NCBI RefSeq assembly: GCF_004795735.1
Contig: NZ_CP039247.1
Span: forward strand, 2,413,062 to 2,477,061
Direction of reading: 5' to 3'
Length of the DNA: 64,000 bases
Source: Corynebacterium endometrii
GTDB lineage: Bacteria; Actinomycetota; Actinomycetes; Mycobacteriales; Mycobacteriaceae
In this document: positions 16,213 to 25,483 of the stretch, in pieces
Position numbering within the stretch: the first letter of the stretch is position 1
How the letters are laid out: every line of letters begins with the position of its first letter
Translations under genes and position numbers: made by a program
The notes under the pieces: model-generated
What the model was told of the DNA's origin: nothing
Seen by the model: the letters and a program-made list of their open reading frames with translations, nothing else
Databases searched by the model: none

Positions 16213-19071
16213 CTAGCCCTTCACGACCAGGTTCACCATGCGGCCAGGGACGTAAATCTTCTTGATGATGTCCTTGCCCTCGGTGATCGCGGCGATTTTC
16301 TCATCGGCCAGGGCGGCGGCGATGACCGCATCCTGCTCAGCGTCCGTGGCAACGTTGACGCGGGCCTTCACCTTGCCGTTGATCTGGACCGGAATCTCAA
16401 TCTCGTCATCCACCAGGTACTTCTCATCGAAGGTTGGGAAGGACTCAAACGTGATGGTCTCCTCGTGGCCGAGGCGCTTCCACAGTTCCTCCGCGATATG
16501 CGGGGCAACGGGGGAGACCATGATGGCAAGAGGTTCAACCGCGGCCCGCGGTGCGCCCTTACCTTGCGCGCCGCCGTAGGTGCGGGTGACGTAGTTGACG
16601 TACTCAATCAGCTTCGCGACCACGGTGTTATCACGTAGGCTGGCGTAATCATCACGCACGCCGGCGATGGTGCGGTGCAGCTGCTGGAGGTCTTCCTTGG
16701 TCAGCTCGGCATCCGTGCAGGCCAGCTCCCCGCTTGTTTCATCGATAACGAGGCGCCACAGGCGCTGCAGGAAGCGCTGCGCACCAACCACGTCCTTAGT
16801 GGCCCACGGGCGGGACGTATCCAGCGGACCCATCGCCATCTCGTAGACGCGCAGGGTGTCCGCGCCAAAGTCGCGGCAGATCTCATCCGGAGCCACGGCA
16901 TTCTTCAGGGACTTGCCCATCTTGCCGTACTCCTGGTTTACCTCTTCACCGTTGTAGTAGAACTTGCCGTCCTTCTCCTCAACCTCGGCGGCAGGCACGT
17001 ACACGCCACGGGAGTCCGTGTATGCGTAAGCCTGGATGTAGCCCTGGTTGAACAGGCGGTAGTACGGCTCTTTGGAGGTCACATGGCCTAGGTCGTAGAG
17101 CACCTTGTGCCAGAAACGGGAGTACAAAAGGTGCAGCACGGCGTGCTCCACGCCGCCGACGTACAGATCCACGCCGCCCGGATCCTTCTCGCCGCCGCGC
17201 TCCGGGCGGGGGCCGGTCCAGTAGCGCTCATTTTCCAGGTCCACCAGCTTGTCATCGTTGACCGGATCGATGTAGCGCAGCTGGTAGTAGGAGGAACCCG
17301 CCCATTGCGGCATGACGTTGGTGTCACGCGTGTACTTCTTCAGGCCGTCACCAAGATCGAGCTCAACCTCAACCCACTCGCGGGCCTTAGCCAGCGGTGG
17401 CTGCGGCTCCGATGAAGCATCCTCCGGGTCGAAGGATACCGGCTTGTAGTCCTCAACCTCGGGCAGCTCGATCGGCAGCATGGACTCTGGAAGGGCGTGT
17501 GCCTGGCCATTTTCATCGTAGACAATGGGGAAGGGCTCGCCCCAGTAGCGCTGACGGGCAAACAACCAGTCACGCAGCTTGAACTGAACCTTCTCGCGTC
17601 CCTTGCCGTTCTCGGCAAGCCATTCAATCGTCGCGGCAATCGCCTCAGCCTTATTCTTGCCGTTGAGATCCAGGCCCTCATCATTGGCGGAGTTCACCAG
17701 CACGCCGTCTTCAGTGTAGGCCTCCTGGGTGACGTCACCACCGGAGACTACCTCGGTAATTGGCAGGCCAAACTCGGTGGCAAACTCATAGTCGCGCGTA
17801 TCGTGCGCCGGAACCGCCATGATGGCGCCGGTGCCGTATCCCGTCAGGACGTAGTCTGCGATGAAGATTGGGACCCGCTTGCCGGAAACCGGGTTCACGG
17901 CGTAGGTGCCCAGGAATACGCCTGTCTTTTCCTTGTTCTCCTGGCGCTCCAGATCAGACTTGGCGGCAATGTCCGCGCGGTACGCCTCGACGGCGTCCGC
18001 AGGATTATCATTCCCGTAGGTCCAGCGGGAATCCACATCAGCGTCGTACGTAACGGGGGAGACCAGCGCGTCGACCAGCTCATGCTCGGGCGCAAGCACC
18101 ACATATTCGGCGCCGAACAGGGTGTCAGGGCGGGTGGTAAAGACTTCGATTTCGTGACCCTCCGCCGTGAAGGTCACCTCAGCACCACGGGAGCGGCCAA
18201 TCCAGTTGCGCTGCATGGACTTGACCTTCTCAGGCCAATCTAGGAGCTCAAGATCATCGAGCAAGCGGTCCGTGTACGCCGTGATGCGCATCATCCACTG
18301 GGACAGGTTCTTGCGGAAGACCGGGAAGTTACCGCGCTCAGACTTACCCTCCGCGGTGACCTCCTCGTTCGCCAGCACCGTTCCCAAGCCCGGGCACCAG
18401 TTCACCGTGGAGTTAGAAAGGTAAACGAGGCGGAACTCATCCACCGCCGCGCGCTTCTGCTCCTCGCTCAACGTGGCGTAGTCTTCGCCAGCCTTGGTCT
18501 GGCGCTGGCCGGATTCCAACTCCTCAATAAGCTCCGAGACCGGACGGGCCTTTTGCTGCTCCTCGTCAAACCACGCGTTGTAAATCTGCAAGAAGATCCA
18601 CTGGGTCCACTTGTAGAACTCAGTGTCAGTAGTGGCCACTGAACGGCGGGCGTCATGGCCCAGGCCCAGGATGGAAAGCTGATGGCGCATGTTTTCGATG
18701 TTCGCCATCGTGGTGGTGCGTGGATGCGTACCGGTCTGGATTGCATACTGCTCGGCCGGCAGGCCAAACGCGTCATAACCCAGGGTGTGCAGCACGTTTT
18801 TGCCCAGCATGCGGTTGTAGCGCGCGAACACGTCAGTCGCGATGTAGCCCAGCGGGTGGCCCACGTGCAGACCCGCGCCGGAAGGGTACGGGAACATGTC
18901 CTGGACAAAGAGCTTGTCCTCCGGCAGCGGCTTATCGGTGGCAAGTGCGCCAACCGGGTTCGGGGCATGGAAGGTGCCGTGTTCTTCCCAGTAGCTCTGC
19001 CAGCTCTTTTCGATCTCGGCGGCTAACTCTGGGGTGTAGCGGTGCGCAGTGGAATCACTCGGGTTAGTCAT
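16213..19071 (-). CDS. leuS: Leucyl-tRNA synthetase
   Basis: Class I synthetase of 952 aa that charges tRNA-Leu. The HIGH motif is HVGHP (residues 69-73, in [12 protein letters not shown]) and the KMSKS motif is KMGKS (717-721). The CP1 editing domain (about 230-430) contains [13 protein letters not shown] and [14 protein letters not shown]. The C-terminus ends with the anticodon-binding and leucine-specific regions. The start MTNPSD at 19071 gives normal length; the frame runs open for another 53 codons with no family similarity. TACACT lies 8 nt upstream on the minus strand, so transcription may start next to the ATG. Confidence 0.97.
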   Translation of the reverse strand: MTNPSDSTAHRYTPELAAEIEKSWQSYWEEHGTFHAPNPVGALATDKPLPEDKLFVQDMFPYPSGAGLHVGHPLGYIATDVFARYNRMLGKNVLHTLGYDAFGLPAEQYAIQTGTHPRTTTMANIENMRHQLSILGLGHDARRSVATTDTEFYKWTQWIFLQIYNAWFDEEQQKARPVSELIEELESGQRQTKAGEDYATLSEEQKRAAVDEFRLVYLSNSTVNWCPGLGTVLANEEVTAEGKSERGNFPVFRKNLSQWMMRITAYTDRLLDDLELLDWPEKVKSMQRNWIGRSRGAEVTFTAEGHEIEVFTTRPDTLFGAEYVVLAPEHELVDALVSPVTYDADVDSRWTYGNDNPADAVEAYRADIAAKSDLERQENKEKTGVFLGTYAVNPVSGKRVPIFIADYVLTGYGTGAIMAVPAHDTRDYEFATEFGLPITEVVSGGDVTQEAYTEDGVLVNSANDEGLDLNGKNKAEAIAATIEWLAENGKGREKVQFKLRDWLFARQRYWGEPFPIVYDENGQAHALPESMLPIELPEVEDYKPVSFDPEDASSEPQPPLAKAREWVEVELDLGDGLKKYTRDTNVMPQWAGSSYYQLRYIDPVNDDKLVDLENERYWTGPRPERGGEKDPGGVDLYVGGVEHAVLHLLYSRFWHKVLYDLGHVTSKEPYYRLFNQGYIQAYAYTDSRGVYVPAAEVEEKDGKFYYNGEEVNQEYGKMGKSLKNAVAPDEICRDFGADTLRVYEMAMGPLDTSRPWATKDVVGAQRFLQRLWRLVIDETSGELACTDAELTKEDLQQLHRTIAGVRDDYASLRDNTVVAKLIEYVNYVTRTYGGAQGKGAPRAAVEPLAIMVSPVAPHIAEELWKRLGHEETITFESFPTFDEKYLVDDEIEIPVQINGKVKARVNVATDAEQDAVIAAALADEKIAAITEGKDIIKKIYVPGRMVNLVVKG

Positions 19072-19186
19072 AACGCCCCAGTGTAGTAGCCGCAGGTGGA
19101 TGGCAGTAACTGGGACACCATGAAGGGGGACAATTATGCCCGGAATCCCGCGGCGCGCCAACCCGCCACATACTCGGCGCGCACCA

Positions 19187-19214
19187 CGGCCGTGGCGTGT
19201 GAAGGCCACGGCCG
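19187..19214. repeat. Inverted repeat between amidohydrolase gene and leuS
   Basis: CGGCCGTGG and CCACGGCCG form a 9 bp stem with a 10 nt loop. There is no T tract on either side, so it is not a classical terminator. It sits just past the amidohydrolase stop and upstream of the leuS promoter. Confidence 0.45.
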
Positions 19215-19252
19215 AATCCCCAGACCCCACCCGTAGAAGAGCATCACTACGT

Positions 19253-20260
19253 TTACTCGCCGAATACGGCCTTTAGCTTGGGGCCGTAAAGGCTCAACGC
19301 GTTGCCCCGCCAGAGGGAGTCGTTGAAGGCGTCACCGAGCCCGGCCCGCGGAATGTACGTCACCGAACGCGTGTACTTCTCATCCTGGAAGTACGGGTAA
19401 TCGGAGCCGGTCAGCAGGTGGGAACCACCGTAGATTTCCTCGGCAAGCCGCAGGGCGCCGGGGGTGAAGTTGGCGGAGTCAAACCACAGCTCGCGCAGGG
19501 TCTGCGCCGGTGAGGTGGGGAAGGAGTCCCAATCCTCGAAATTATCCTCTAGGCGCTGGGCTAGGAAGGGGAGATCGCCGCCAAGGTGGGCGATGTGGAT
19601 TGGCATCTGCGGGAATTTGCGCGGCACGTCCTGCTTCATCAACTGCAGCGCGGCAATCGCATCCTCCATGGGTGCACCGTTGACCCAATCCAGGCCCCAG
19701 GACCGCATGCCGGGGGCGTGGGCGGCCTGACCGGTGGGGTGGATGTAGAGCACGCTGCCGGTACTTGCCAGCTGCTCGTAGAGGGGGAAGTAGCGCTCCT
19801 CCGCCACGGAGGCGTCCGGGTCTTGGAAGATTGCGTTGATGGCCACGCCCACAAATCCGGGGTGCTCGGCGAGTTCCGCCGCCATCTCAGCGGCCGCCTC
19901 CGGAAAGCCGATGGGCACCGCGCCGTAGGCCAGGAACCTACCCGGGTAGGCATCGATTAATTCCGCATAGATATCGTTAACCATCCGCGCCGCGCCAACC
20001 GCCTGCGCTTGGCTAACGCCGCCCACGCCGGAAAACTCCGGGCTCTGTGGAGTAGCGGAGATGACCTGTAGGCGCACGCCGGCTTCATCCATTTGCGCCA
20101 GGCGTGCGGACATTTCAGCGGGTTCGTCGCTGGCGCGCATATTGCGGGCGATCTTCGTCGAGGCCGCGGGCACACCAAGTTCTTCCAGGTGGTCCAGGTA
20201 GCGCGCGGGGTATACGTGCGCGTGGGTATCAATGACTGTTGCTTCAGGTTGGTCTGACAT
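19253..20260 (-). CDS. Amidohydrolase of the ACMSD-like metal-dependent family
   Basis: TIM-barrel enzyme of 335 aa. The metal-binding HxH is His13 and His15 in [10 protein letters not shown]. Later ligands are probably in [22 protein letters not shown], and the Asp in [11 protein letters not shown]. This set is typical of amidohydrolase_2 proteins such as ACMSD and related decarboxylases or hydrolases. The substrate is unknown. AAGGAGG stands at 10-16 nt before the ATG. It lies downstream of the MFS and pirin genes on the same strand, 189 bp after pirin, so it may have its own promoter. Confidence 0.85.
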   Translation of the reverse strand: MSDQPEATVIDTHAHVYPARYLDHLEELGVPAASTKIARNMRASDEPAEMSARLAQMDEAGVRLQVISATPQSPEFSGVGGVSQAQAVGAARMVNDIYAELIDAYPGRFLAYGAVPIGFPEAAAEMAAELAEHPGFVGVAINAIFQDPDASVAEERYFPLYEQLASTGSVLYIHPTGQAAHAPGMRSWGLDWVNGAPMEDAIAALQLMKQDVPRKFPQMPIHIAHLGGDLPFLAQRLEDNFEDWDSFPTSPAQTLRELWFDSANFTPGALRLAEEIYGGSHLLTGSDYPYFQDEKYTRSVTYIPRAGLGDAFNDSLWRGNALSLYGPKLKAVFGE

Positions 20261-20288
20261 GGTTGGTTTGGGTCCTCCTTATTCCTTG

Positions 20289-20310
20289 TTCATGCATCAT
20301 TCATGCATCG
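20289..20310. repeat. Tandem 11 bp repeat upstream of the amidohydrolase gene
   Basis: TTCATGCATCA is followed directly by TTCATGCATCG. Each copy holds the palindrome ATGCAT, one helical turn apart, about 30 bp before the amidohydrolase start, so it could be an operator. Confidence 0.5.
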
Positions 20311-20348
20311 CGGTTCATACGTCGCGTCTCAGCTGTCTTCCGCACCAG

Positions 20349-20376
20349 CCCGGCTTTCCGTGAACGCCTAGCCGGG
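20349..20376. repeat. Hairpin downstream of the pirin gene
   Basis: CCCGGCT and AGCCGGG form a 7 bp stem with a 14 nt loop and no T tract. It may weakly attenuate read-through from pirin to the amidohydrolase gene. Confidence 0.35.
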
Positions 20377-20449
20377 GTGGCCCGCGCTCTCAAGGCGCCG
20401 ACCTCGCGAAGGCCGTAACCCTAAGGCCAAGGCCCTGCGCCGGCCGGTT

Positions 20450-21484
20450 CTAGCTACCGTCGCCATTCTCGGGGCGGGCAACCGGATCGGGGTTGCGGCG
20501 GGCGCGTATGGTGGCATTCGGCAAGGTGGGGGCGGGTAGCCAGCTCATGCCCTCGGAGTTGCGGCCGGGGCCTCCGTGGCCCACGTATTCAGGGACCTGG
20601 CCGAAGCGCTCGGTGCGGTCCTGCCACTGTTGGCGGAACTCGCGAATCTCATCGTCGGTGCGGCCCACGAAGTTCCACCACATCAGAATTTCTTCGCCGA
20701 AAGGCTCGCCACCGATGAGCAGGCAGCGGGCCGTGTCCTGCCCGCCGTTGTAAACATGGAGCACCTCCGCGCCCAGTCCGGTGTAGGCCAACTCGGCGCG
20801 CTGAACCGCCACGCCTTCTAGCTCCACCTCTCCGGCATCGACCAGCAGGCCATGCTCGAATTCCGGATTGACCCCCAGCGCCATGGTCTGGCCCGGGGCA
20901 ATGCGCAACTCCGCGCCCACCAGTGGGCTGAAGGTCTCCACCGGGGAATGCTCGCCGGCTAACTCGCCGAGGAAGACCAGCACCTGGCCGCCCTCAACCT
21001 CACGCAGCGGCGGCGCGTAGTGCTCAAAGTTTCGAGGCGCGGTGGAGCGGGCGGAATCCGGCAGCGCGAGCCATAGCTGCACCCCGTGCAAAGTGGTGGT
21101 CTCCGGGGTGGAGACCTCGGAGTGCGCGATGCCCGCGCCAGAAGTCATAAGGTTGAGCTCGCCCGGGCGCACCGTCCCGTGATGATCGCCGGAATCATGG
21201 TGGGAAATCTCGCCCTCGAACAGCCAGCTGACCGTCTGCAATCCCGTGTGCGGGTGAGGGGCCACGTCCATCCCGCCGGTGACCGAAACATCGTCCGGGC
21301 CGTAATGGTCCACGAAGCACCACGCCCCAATGAGAGACCGCTTCCTCTGCGGCAGGGTGCGGCGAACCGGCATCGCGCGCGGTCCGCCAAGCGGCACCTC
21401 ACGGCTTGTGATGATCTCCACCGCGGCGTTGCCGGGCCGGGCGGCACATTGCATCTTTTCCGGGGCCTGCTCCGTGTTACTCAT
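20450..21484 (-). CDS. Pirin family protein
   Basis: Bicupin protein of 344 aa. The N-terminal cupin has the metal-binding His pattern in APHPHTGLQTVSWLFEG and SGAGIAHSEVS, and the C-terminal cupin contains the GGEPFGEEILMWWNFV segment typical of pirins. Pirins bind iron and some have quercetinase or redox-related activity; the role here is unknown. The start is the ATG at 21484 (MSNTEQAPEK), supported by TAGGGT exactly 7 nt upstream on the minus strand. The C-terminal ~40 residues are basic and extended. The MFS gene ends 40 nt upstream, so both independent and operon transcription are possible. Confidence 0.9.
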   Translation of the reverse strand: MSNTEQAPEKMQCAARPGNAAVEIITSREVPLGGPRAMPVRRTLPQRKRSLIGAWCFVDHYGPDDVSVTGGMDVAPHPHTGLQTVSWLFEGEISHHDSGDHHGTVRPGELNLMTSGAGIAHSEVSTPETTTLHGVQLWLALPDSARSTAPRNFEHYAPPLREVEGGQVLVFLGELAGEHSPVETFSPLVGAELRIAPGQTMALGVNPEFEHGLLVDAGEVELEGVAVQRAELAYTGLGAEVLHVYNGGQDTARCLLIGGEPFGEEILMWWNFVGRTDDEIREFRQQWQDRTERFGQVPEYVGHGGPGRNSEGMSWLPAPTLPNATIRARRNPDPVARPENGDGS

Positions 21485-21491
21485 ACTGTCC

Positions 21492-21497
21492 ACCCTA
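21492..21497 (-). promoter_or_regulatory. -10 element of the pirin gene, leaderless type
   Basis: TAGGGT on the minus strand is 7 nt before the ATG at 21484. Confidence 0.45.
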
Positions 21498-21523
21498 GCG
21501 ATATCGCTCGAAAACCTGCGGGT

Positions 21524-22966
21524 TTATTCCTTCCCCGAGCGCGCAGCGTAGGACAGTGCGGTTGAGACCACACCCATGGCGATGCCGATTCCGGCCAACA
21601 GGCCAAGAGCGCCCGCGGTAGGCACGTCCTCGATGGCAAGGGAGGCAGATACAGCGGCCACCATGGCGGAAGCCAGCGCCATGCCGATGGAGCGCATAAG
21701 CGCGTTGACCGCGTTGGCCTGGCCCATTTCCTCGACCGGAGCGTGCTTGACCAGCATCATAGGCAGGCCCGCGTAACCGATGCCCACGCCGAGGGATACT
21801 ACCGTTGCCCACACGATGAGCACCGCGGGGTGCGGGGCGGCCACCAGTCGCAGGAGGTATCCGGCGGTGGTGATGGCCGAACCAGCTACCAGTACGATGC
21901 GGGGGCCAAAGGAGCTAGCCAGGCGCGCGGAGATAGGCGCGGTCACGAGCATCACCGCCGCGGATGGCAGCATGGCCAGACCCGCCGCGGCGGTGGCCCA
22001 TCCGAAGCCGCCCTGGTCTACGGGGTTCTGCAGCTCAAGCGTGGTCAGCAAGAGGTTGGTGAACATCAAGGTTCCCAGCAGGATGGAGGCCGCGTTCGTC
22101 AGCAGCACCGGGCGCTGGGCCGTGGTGCGGAGATTGACCAGCGGATTCTGGCGGCGAAGCTCTACGAATGCCCAGCCAACCAGTACCGCTGCACCGCCGA
22201 TGAGCAGGCCAATAGTTAGCGCGCTGCCCCAACCCCACTCGTTGCCCTGGGAGATGGCGGTCAGCGTGGCGCAAAGACCCAGCGCTAGGAGAATGGCGCC
22301 GGGGAAGTCAAAGGACCCGCGCGCGGGTGCGGCGCTTGCCGAAGGGACGGCCCACAGAATCAAGGCCATGCATAGCGCGGCGGCCACCGCGGCGAAGTAG
22401 AACATTGAGCGCCAACCAAAGTTCTCAATGAGCACGCCGCCCAGCGGGATGCCCACGCCACCGCCGATGCCTAGCATCGCACTCAGCAGCGCTAACGCCT
22501 GGCTCAGTCGCTGGCCCGAGAGGCTGTGGCGCATCTCGGCCATCGCCACGGGAATCAGCGCCGTGCCCATGCCCTGCAATGTGCGGCCGGCAATCAGCAT
22601 GCCAATTCCGCCCAGGGGTGCGATCAGCGAACCCACCAGCACGACCGCCATGGTTACCGCCATCACCTGCTTGCGCGGGAGCCTATCCGCCAACGCTCCG
22701 ACGATGGGCGTGGCCACGGCGCCGCTGAGCAGCGTTGCCGTCACTGACCAGGAAACCGCCGTGGGCGTAGCGCCCAGGATCTGCGGGAATTGCGGAATGG
22801 CCGGCACGACGAGCGACTGTAGAAGGGTCACCGTCAGGCAGGACACTCCCGCTACCGCAACCAGCAGGCCGGGCCGGTCTACCTGACCGGCCGGGGCGGG
22901 CTCGCGGCGCTCCCCCTGATTGGACGCCTGCGCCTCTTCTACTTCCGAATTTTCATTCATCTTCAT
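21524..22966 (-). CDS. MFS transporter, probable drug or metabolite exporter (DHA2-like)
   Basis: Membrane protein of 480 aa with about 14 predicted helices after a hydrophilic N-terminus of ~30 residues. The loop motif GALADRLPRKQVMAV is MFS motif A, and the GxxxGPxxGG-like motif C appears as GIGGGVGIPLGG. Drug:H+ antiporters of the 14-helix group look like this, but the substrate cannot be read from sequence. The Lrp-type regulator gene is divergent, 91 bp away, and is its likely regulator. The start at the first ATG (22966) or the ATG two codons later cannot be decided. Confidence 0.85.
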   Translation of the reverse strand: MKMNENSEVEEAQASNQGERREPAPAGQVDRPGLLVAVAGVSCLTVTLLQSLVVPAIPQFPQILGATPTAVSWSVTATLLSGAVATPIVGALADRLPRKQVMAVTMAVVLVGSLIAPLGGIGMLIAGRTLQGMGTALIPVAMAEMRHSLSGQRLSQALALLSAMLGIGGGVGIPLGGVLIENFGWRSMFYFAAVAAALCMALILWAVPSASAAPARGSFDFPGAILLALGLCATLTAISQGNEWGWGSALTIGLLIGGAAVLVGWAFVELRRQNPLVNLRTTAQRPVLLTNAASILLGTLMFTNLLLTTLELQNPVDQGGFGWATAAAGLAMLPSAAVMLVTAPISARLASSFGPRIVLVAGSAITTAGYLLRLVAAPHPAVLIVWATVVSLGVGIGYAGLPMMLVKHAPVEEMGQANAVNALMRSIGMALASAMVAAVSASLAIEDVPTAGALGLLAGIGIAMGVVSTALSYAARSGKE

Positions 22967-23029
22967 TCCGCGCAGGTTAAAAGCCCGCGCGCGCGGTTAA
23001 CGAAGCGATGCATAATAGTGACACAATCA

Positions 23030-23041
23030 GCGTTGCAACGC
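23030..23041. promoter_or_regulatory. Palindrome between the MFS and Lrp-type genes
   Basis: GCGTTGCAACGC is a perfect 12 bp palindrome, 17 bp before the regulator start and just after a CATAAT -10-like hexamer (23011-23016). It is a candidate autoregulatory operator of the Lrp-type protein. Confidence 0.5.
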
Positions 23042-23057
23042 AGAAAGGTCTCAAGCA

Positions 23058-23975
23058 ATGGATAAACCGCGCATTGATCCCTCATCTCCCGGCGCGCTGG
23101 ACGAGGTGGATCGGCAACTAATTGCCGCGGTAATCCGCGCTCCGGTGGCCAGCTACGCGCAGTGGGCGCAGGAGCTGGGGGTCTCCGCGCACACCGTGGC
23201 GCGCAGGTACCGAAGGCTGCACAGCGGCGGGATAGTGCGCGTGGTGGGCCGTACCCTGCCCGGGTTCGGCGGGCGGCTGGCCTGGTTGATGCGCATTCAG
23301 GCCAGCCCGGACAAGCTAGAACGCGCTGCGCGCGAGCTCGCCCGAGTTCCCACCACGCGCTGGGTGCGTTTTAGCCTTGATGGCGGCGAGCTTACCTGCG
23401 GCGCGTTGACCACGCTGAATCCCGAAGCGGAGTTCCTGACCCGGCTGCGCGCCGGCCTGGGCCAGGGCGCAATTCACATGCACCAGCTGCTTACCGTGTG
23501 GGGTGCGCCCGGCGCGGTGGTCACCAGCCCTGAGCCGCTCGACGCGGCAGACCGCCACCTGCTCGAGCTCCTCTCCCGCGATGGGCGCGCTTCCACGACC
23601 GAGCTCGCGGCCCAGCTGGGCGTGGATCAAGCTACGGTCTCGCGGCGCCGCAGCAAACTGATCGCCAACGGTGTGGCGTACTTCGAGGCCGATATCCACC
23701 CGGACGCCCTGAGCCGCACCGGCGATGCCCTTTTTTGGTTCCAGGTTTCCCCGGGCCACGTTCGCGCGCTGGGGGAGTACCTCTACGCCTCGGGCGTGTG
23801 CCGCTTCGTGGCGGCCTGCAGCGGGCGCTACCAGCTGGTGGCCAACGCGATCGTCGAATCCCCACGCGGGCTGACCCGCTTCTACGACTCGCTTGCCGAT
23901 GCGCCGATTCCCGCCACGGCGATCCTGGGCTGTGACATCCTACCCATGGGGCGCGCCCTCAAACGCGCCGGCTAA
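23058..23975 (+). CDS. Lrp/AsnC family transcriptional regulator, double-length
   Basis: Regulator of 305 aa, about twice the length of ordinary Lrp proteins. It has two winged-helix segments: residues about 12-60 (DEVDRQLIAAVIRAPVASYA, then VSAHTVARRYRRL) and about 160-205 (DAADRHLLELLSRDGRASTT, then VDQATVSRRRSKL). Each is followed by an Lrp ligand-binding-like half. The ATG at 23058 has AAAGG upstream. It is divergent from the MFS transporter and likely controls it and itself. The effector is unknown. It is not next to the brnFE-like genes at 42.6-43.6 kb. Confidence 0.85.
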   Translation: MDKPRIDPSSPGALDEVDRQLIAAVIRAPVASYAQWAQELGVSAHTVARRYRRLHSGGIVRVVGRTLPGFGGRLAWLMRIQASPDKLERAARELARVPTTRWVRFSLDGGELTCGALTTLNPEAEFLTRLRAGLGQGAIHMHQLLTVWGAPGAVVTSPEPLDAADRHLLELLSRDGRASTTELAAQLGVDQATVSRRRSKLIANGVAYFEADIHPDALSRTGDALFWFQVSPGHVRALGEYLYASGVCRFVAACSGRYQLVANAIVESPRGLTRFYDSLADAPIPATAILGCDILPMGRALKRAG

Positions 23976-24029
23976 AACAGGGGGATTAGTTCCGGAATAA
24001 ATGGGCGTAAATCAATGGGCGCGGCCGGG

Positions 24030-24611
24030 CTACTTTTCCTCGCTCACAATCAGGCGCACCAGGAGCCCGAGGCGTTGCCTGGCGTCATTGATAGTAAAAC
24101 CCGGCGCGCGAGCGATCAGCTCGAGGGCGAGGCCGTTGGTCATAGCCAGAAGCAAGCGCGCCCCTTCGCCCGGATCAATACTGAGGGTTGCGCCTTGCTC
24201 CCGGAGCTTCATCAGCCAGCCGGTGACTATCGCTTCGCCGCTTTCGTTAAGGTCCCGCAACGCGTCCGAGCCCACGAGTTTGCCCGATTCGAATGCGGCC
24301 TGGTGGACGCTCAGGACGGTCTCTAGCTGCCCTACGCCATCATCGTTCGGCGGCAAGAACTGCATTAGGAGGCCCGTCAGGCGGTCGACCGCAGGAACAG
24401 AGGCGTCCTCAAGGCCCTCGCTCGAAAGATAATCATCGAGGTTACCGCTGGCAAGGGCCGAAAACAGATCCTTGATCGTGGGGAAGTAGTAGCGCAGCGT
24501 GCTCGCGCCGATGCCGGCGGCTGCGGCCACGCGCCGCACGCTGATTGCCTCCACGCCCTCGGTTACCGCAATCTTCCGCGCTGCCGCAACAATATCGTCT
24601 CTTCTAGACAT
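24030..24611 (-). CDS. TetR family transcriptional regulator
   Basis: Regulator of 193 aa. The N-terminal HTH (about 5-50) reads RRDDIVAAARKIAVTEGVEA, then VRRVAAAAGIGASTLRYYF, the TetR signature. The C-terminal domain is variable and presumably binds a ligand. It is divergent from a small membrane export protein, and the 103 bp between them carry two operator-like repeats, so it most likely represses that gene and itself. Confidence 0.9.
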   Translation of the reverse strand: MSRRDDIVAAARKIAVTEGVEAISVRRVAAAAGIGASTLRYYFPTIKDLFSALASGNLDDYLSSEGLEDASVPAVDRLTGLLMQFLPPNDDGVGQLETVLSVHQAAFESGKLVGSDALRDLNESGEAIVTGWLMKLREQGATLSIDPGEGARLLLAMTNGLALELIARAPGFTINDARQRLGLLVRLIVSEEK

Positions 24612-24630
24612 GCCACCTCACACACTGTAC

Positions 24631-24645
24631 TAGCACACCGTGCTA
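24631..24645. promoter_or_regulatory. Candidate TetR operator 1
   Basis: TAGCACACCGTGCTA has 6 bp inverted arms around a 3 nt centre. It lies 20 bp from the regulator start. Confidence 0.55.
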
Positions 24646-24662
24646 AAACCTGTTACACTCCA

Positions 24663-24677
24663 TAGCACAGTGTACCA
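24663..24677. promoter_or_regulatory. Candidate TetR operator 2
   Basis: TAGCACAGTGTACCA matches operator 1 at 11 of 15 positions. The centres are 32 bp apart, about three helical turns, so two dimers could bind the same face. Confidence 0.5.
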
Positions 24678-24714
24678 AACCCGCACTAAACCACCCGCGA
24701 AAGGGGACCGAGGC

Positions 24715-25188
24715 ATGGTCGAATCTATAACCAATACAGTCTGGAATTTCACCCAGTCTTTCCCGGAGCCACTGCAGTGGGTCGCCATCCTAGTCGCGGG
24801 CGCAATCCCACTATTCGAAGGCCACGGGGCCGCCGTGCTAGGCATCGCTATTGGCGTTCAGCCCGTAGCCGCAACGATCTCCGCCATTGCCGGCAACCTC
24901 GTATCGATGCTTGTCTTTGCATCCTTGTCTAATTACCTCCGGGACAAAATCACCCCTCAACGCCAGGCGCGCAAAAAAGAGCGCATTCACCACCTTTACA
25001 ACCGGTACGGCGTTCCCCTCGTTAGCCTCATCGCCGAGGTCTGGCTGCCGTCAGCACTGACCACCATCCTGCTCATATCCTTCGGCGCGACCAAACGTCA
25101 GGTCATCATATGGCAAACCGTAACCATCATCGTCTGGAGCGTTGGCATGGCGCTTATCGCCACTGGGGTAATCACGGTTCTGGTGTAA
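24715..25188 (+). CDS. Small multidrug-export-like membrane protein
   Basis: Protein of 157 aa with about four hydrophobic segments. GAIPLFEGHGAAVLGIAIG resembles the (E/G)xRGAIPxGIAxG motif of the small multidrug export family (Pfam Sm_multidrug_ex), and it has a basic loop DKITPQRQARKKERIHHLYN in the middle. Substrate unknown. The start is the ATG at 24715, preceded by AAAGGGG; the frame extends upstream into the operators but has no ribosome site. Regulation by the divergent TetR protein is the likely control. Confidence 0.7.
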   Translation: MVESITNTVWNFTQSFPEPLQWVAILVAGAIPLFEGHGAAVLGIAIGVQPVAATISAIAGNLVSMLVFASLSNYLRDKITPQRQARKKERIHHLYNRYGVPLVSLIAEVWLPSALTTILLISFGATKRQVIIWQTVTIIVWSVGMALIATGVITVLV

Positions 25189-25475
25189 GCCCCCTGTGGA
25201 ATCACCGCTACATCGCGCGCCGCGGGACGGTTTCACGTGAAACCCGGACTCGCGTTTGCTCAATCTGAAGTCCGGCCTGCCTGAGGGCAAGGGGCATCGA
25301 GATGCAGACGGACGCCGTCAATCGCCGCCGGGTACTTCTACCGATGGGTTCGCGATTGTAAAACCGCGGCGCAAATAGGCTGCCAAGCCGCGCTCCACGG
25401 CCTAAAATCCTGTACACACAGACCCGCCGCGGCCCAGGACCCAGGCACAGCCGCCGACCCGAACCGAGGTTTCAC
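25189..25475. other. Gene-free stretch holding two parS sites
   Basis: About 290 bp between the export protein and MOSC genes. The only signals I see are two parS sites 239 bp apart. Open frames here have no recognisable features. Confidence 0.6.
25229..25244. promoter_or_regulatory. parS: parS site 1
   Basis: The 14 bp palindromic core GTTTCACGTGAAAC of the ParB-binding consensus is complete. It is intergenic. Confidence 0.92.
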
Positions 25476-25483
25476 GTGAAACG
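25468..25483. promoter_or_regulatory. parS: parS site 2, overlapping the MOSC gene start
   Basis: Complete GTTTCACGTGAAAC core. The GTG at its centre-right (25476) is the likely start codon of the MOSC gene. Confidence 0.92.
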
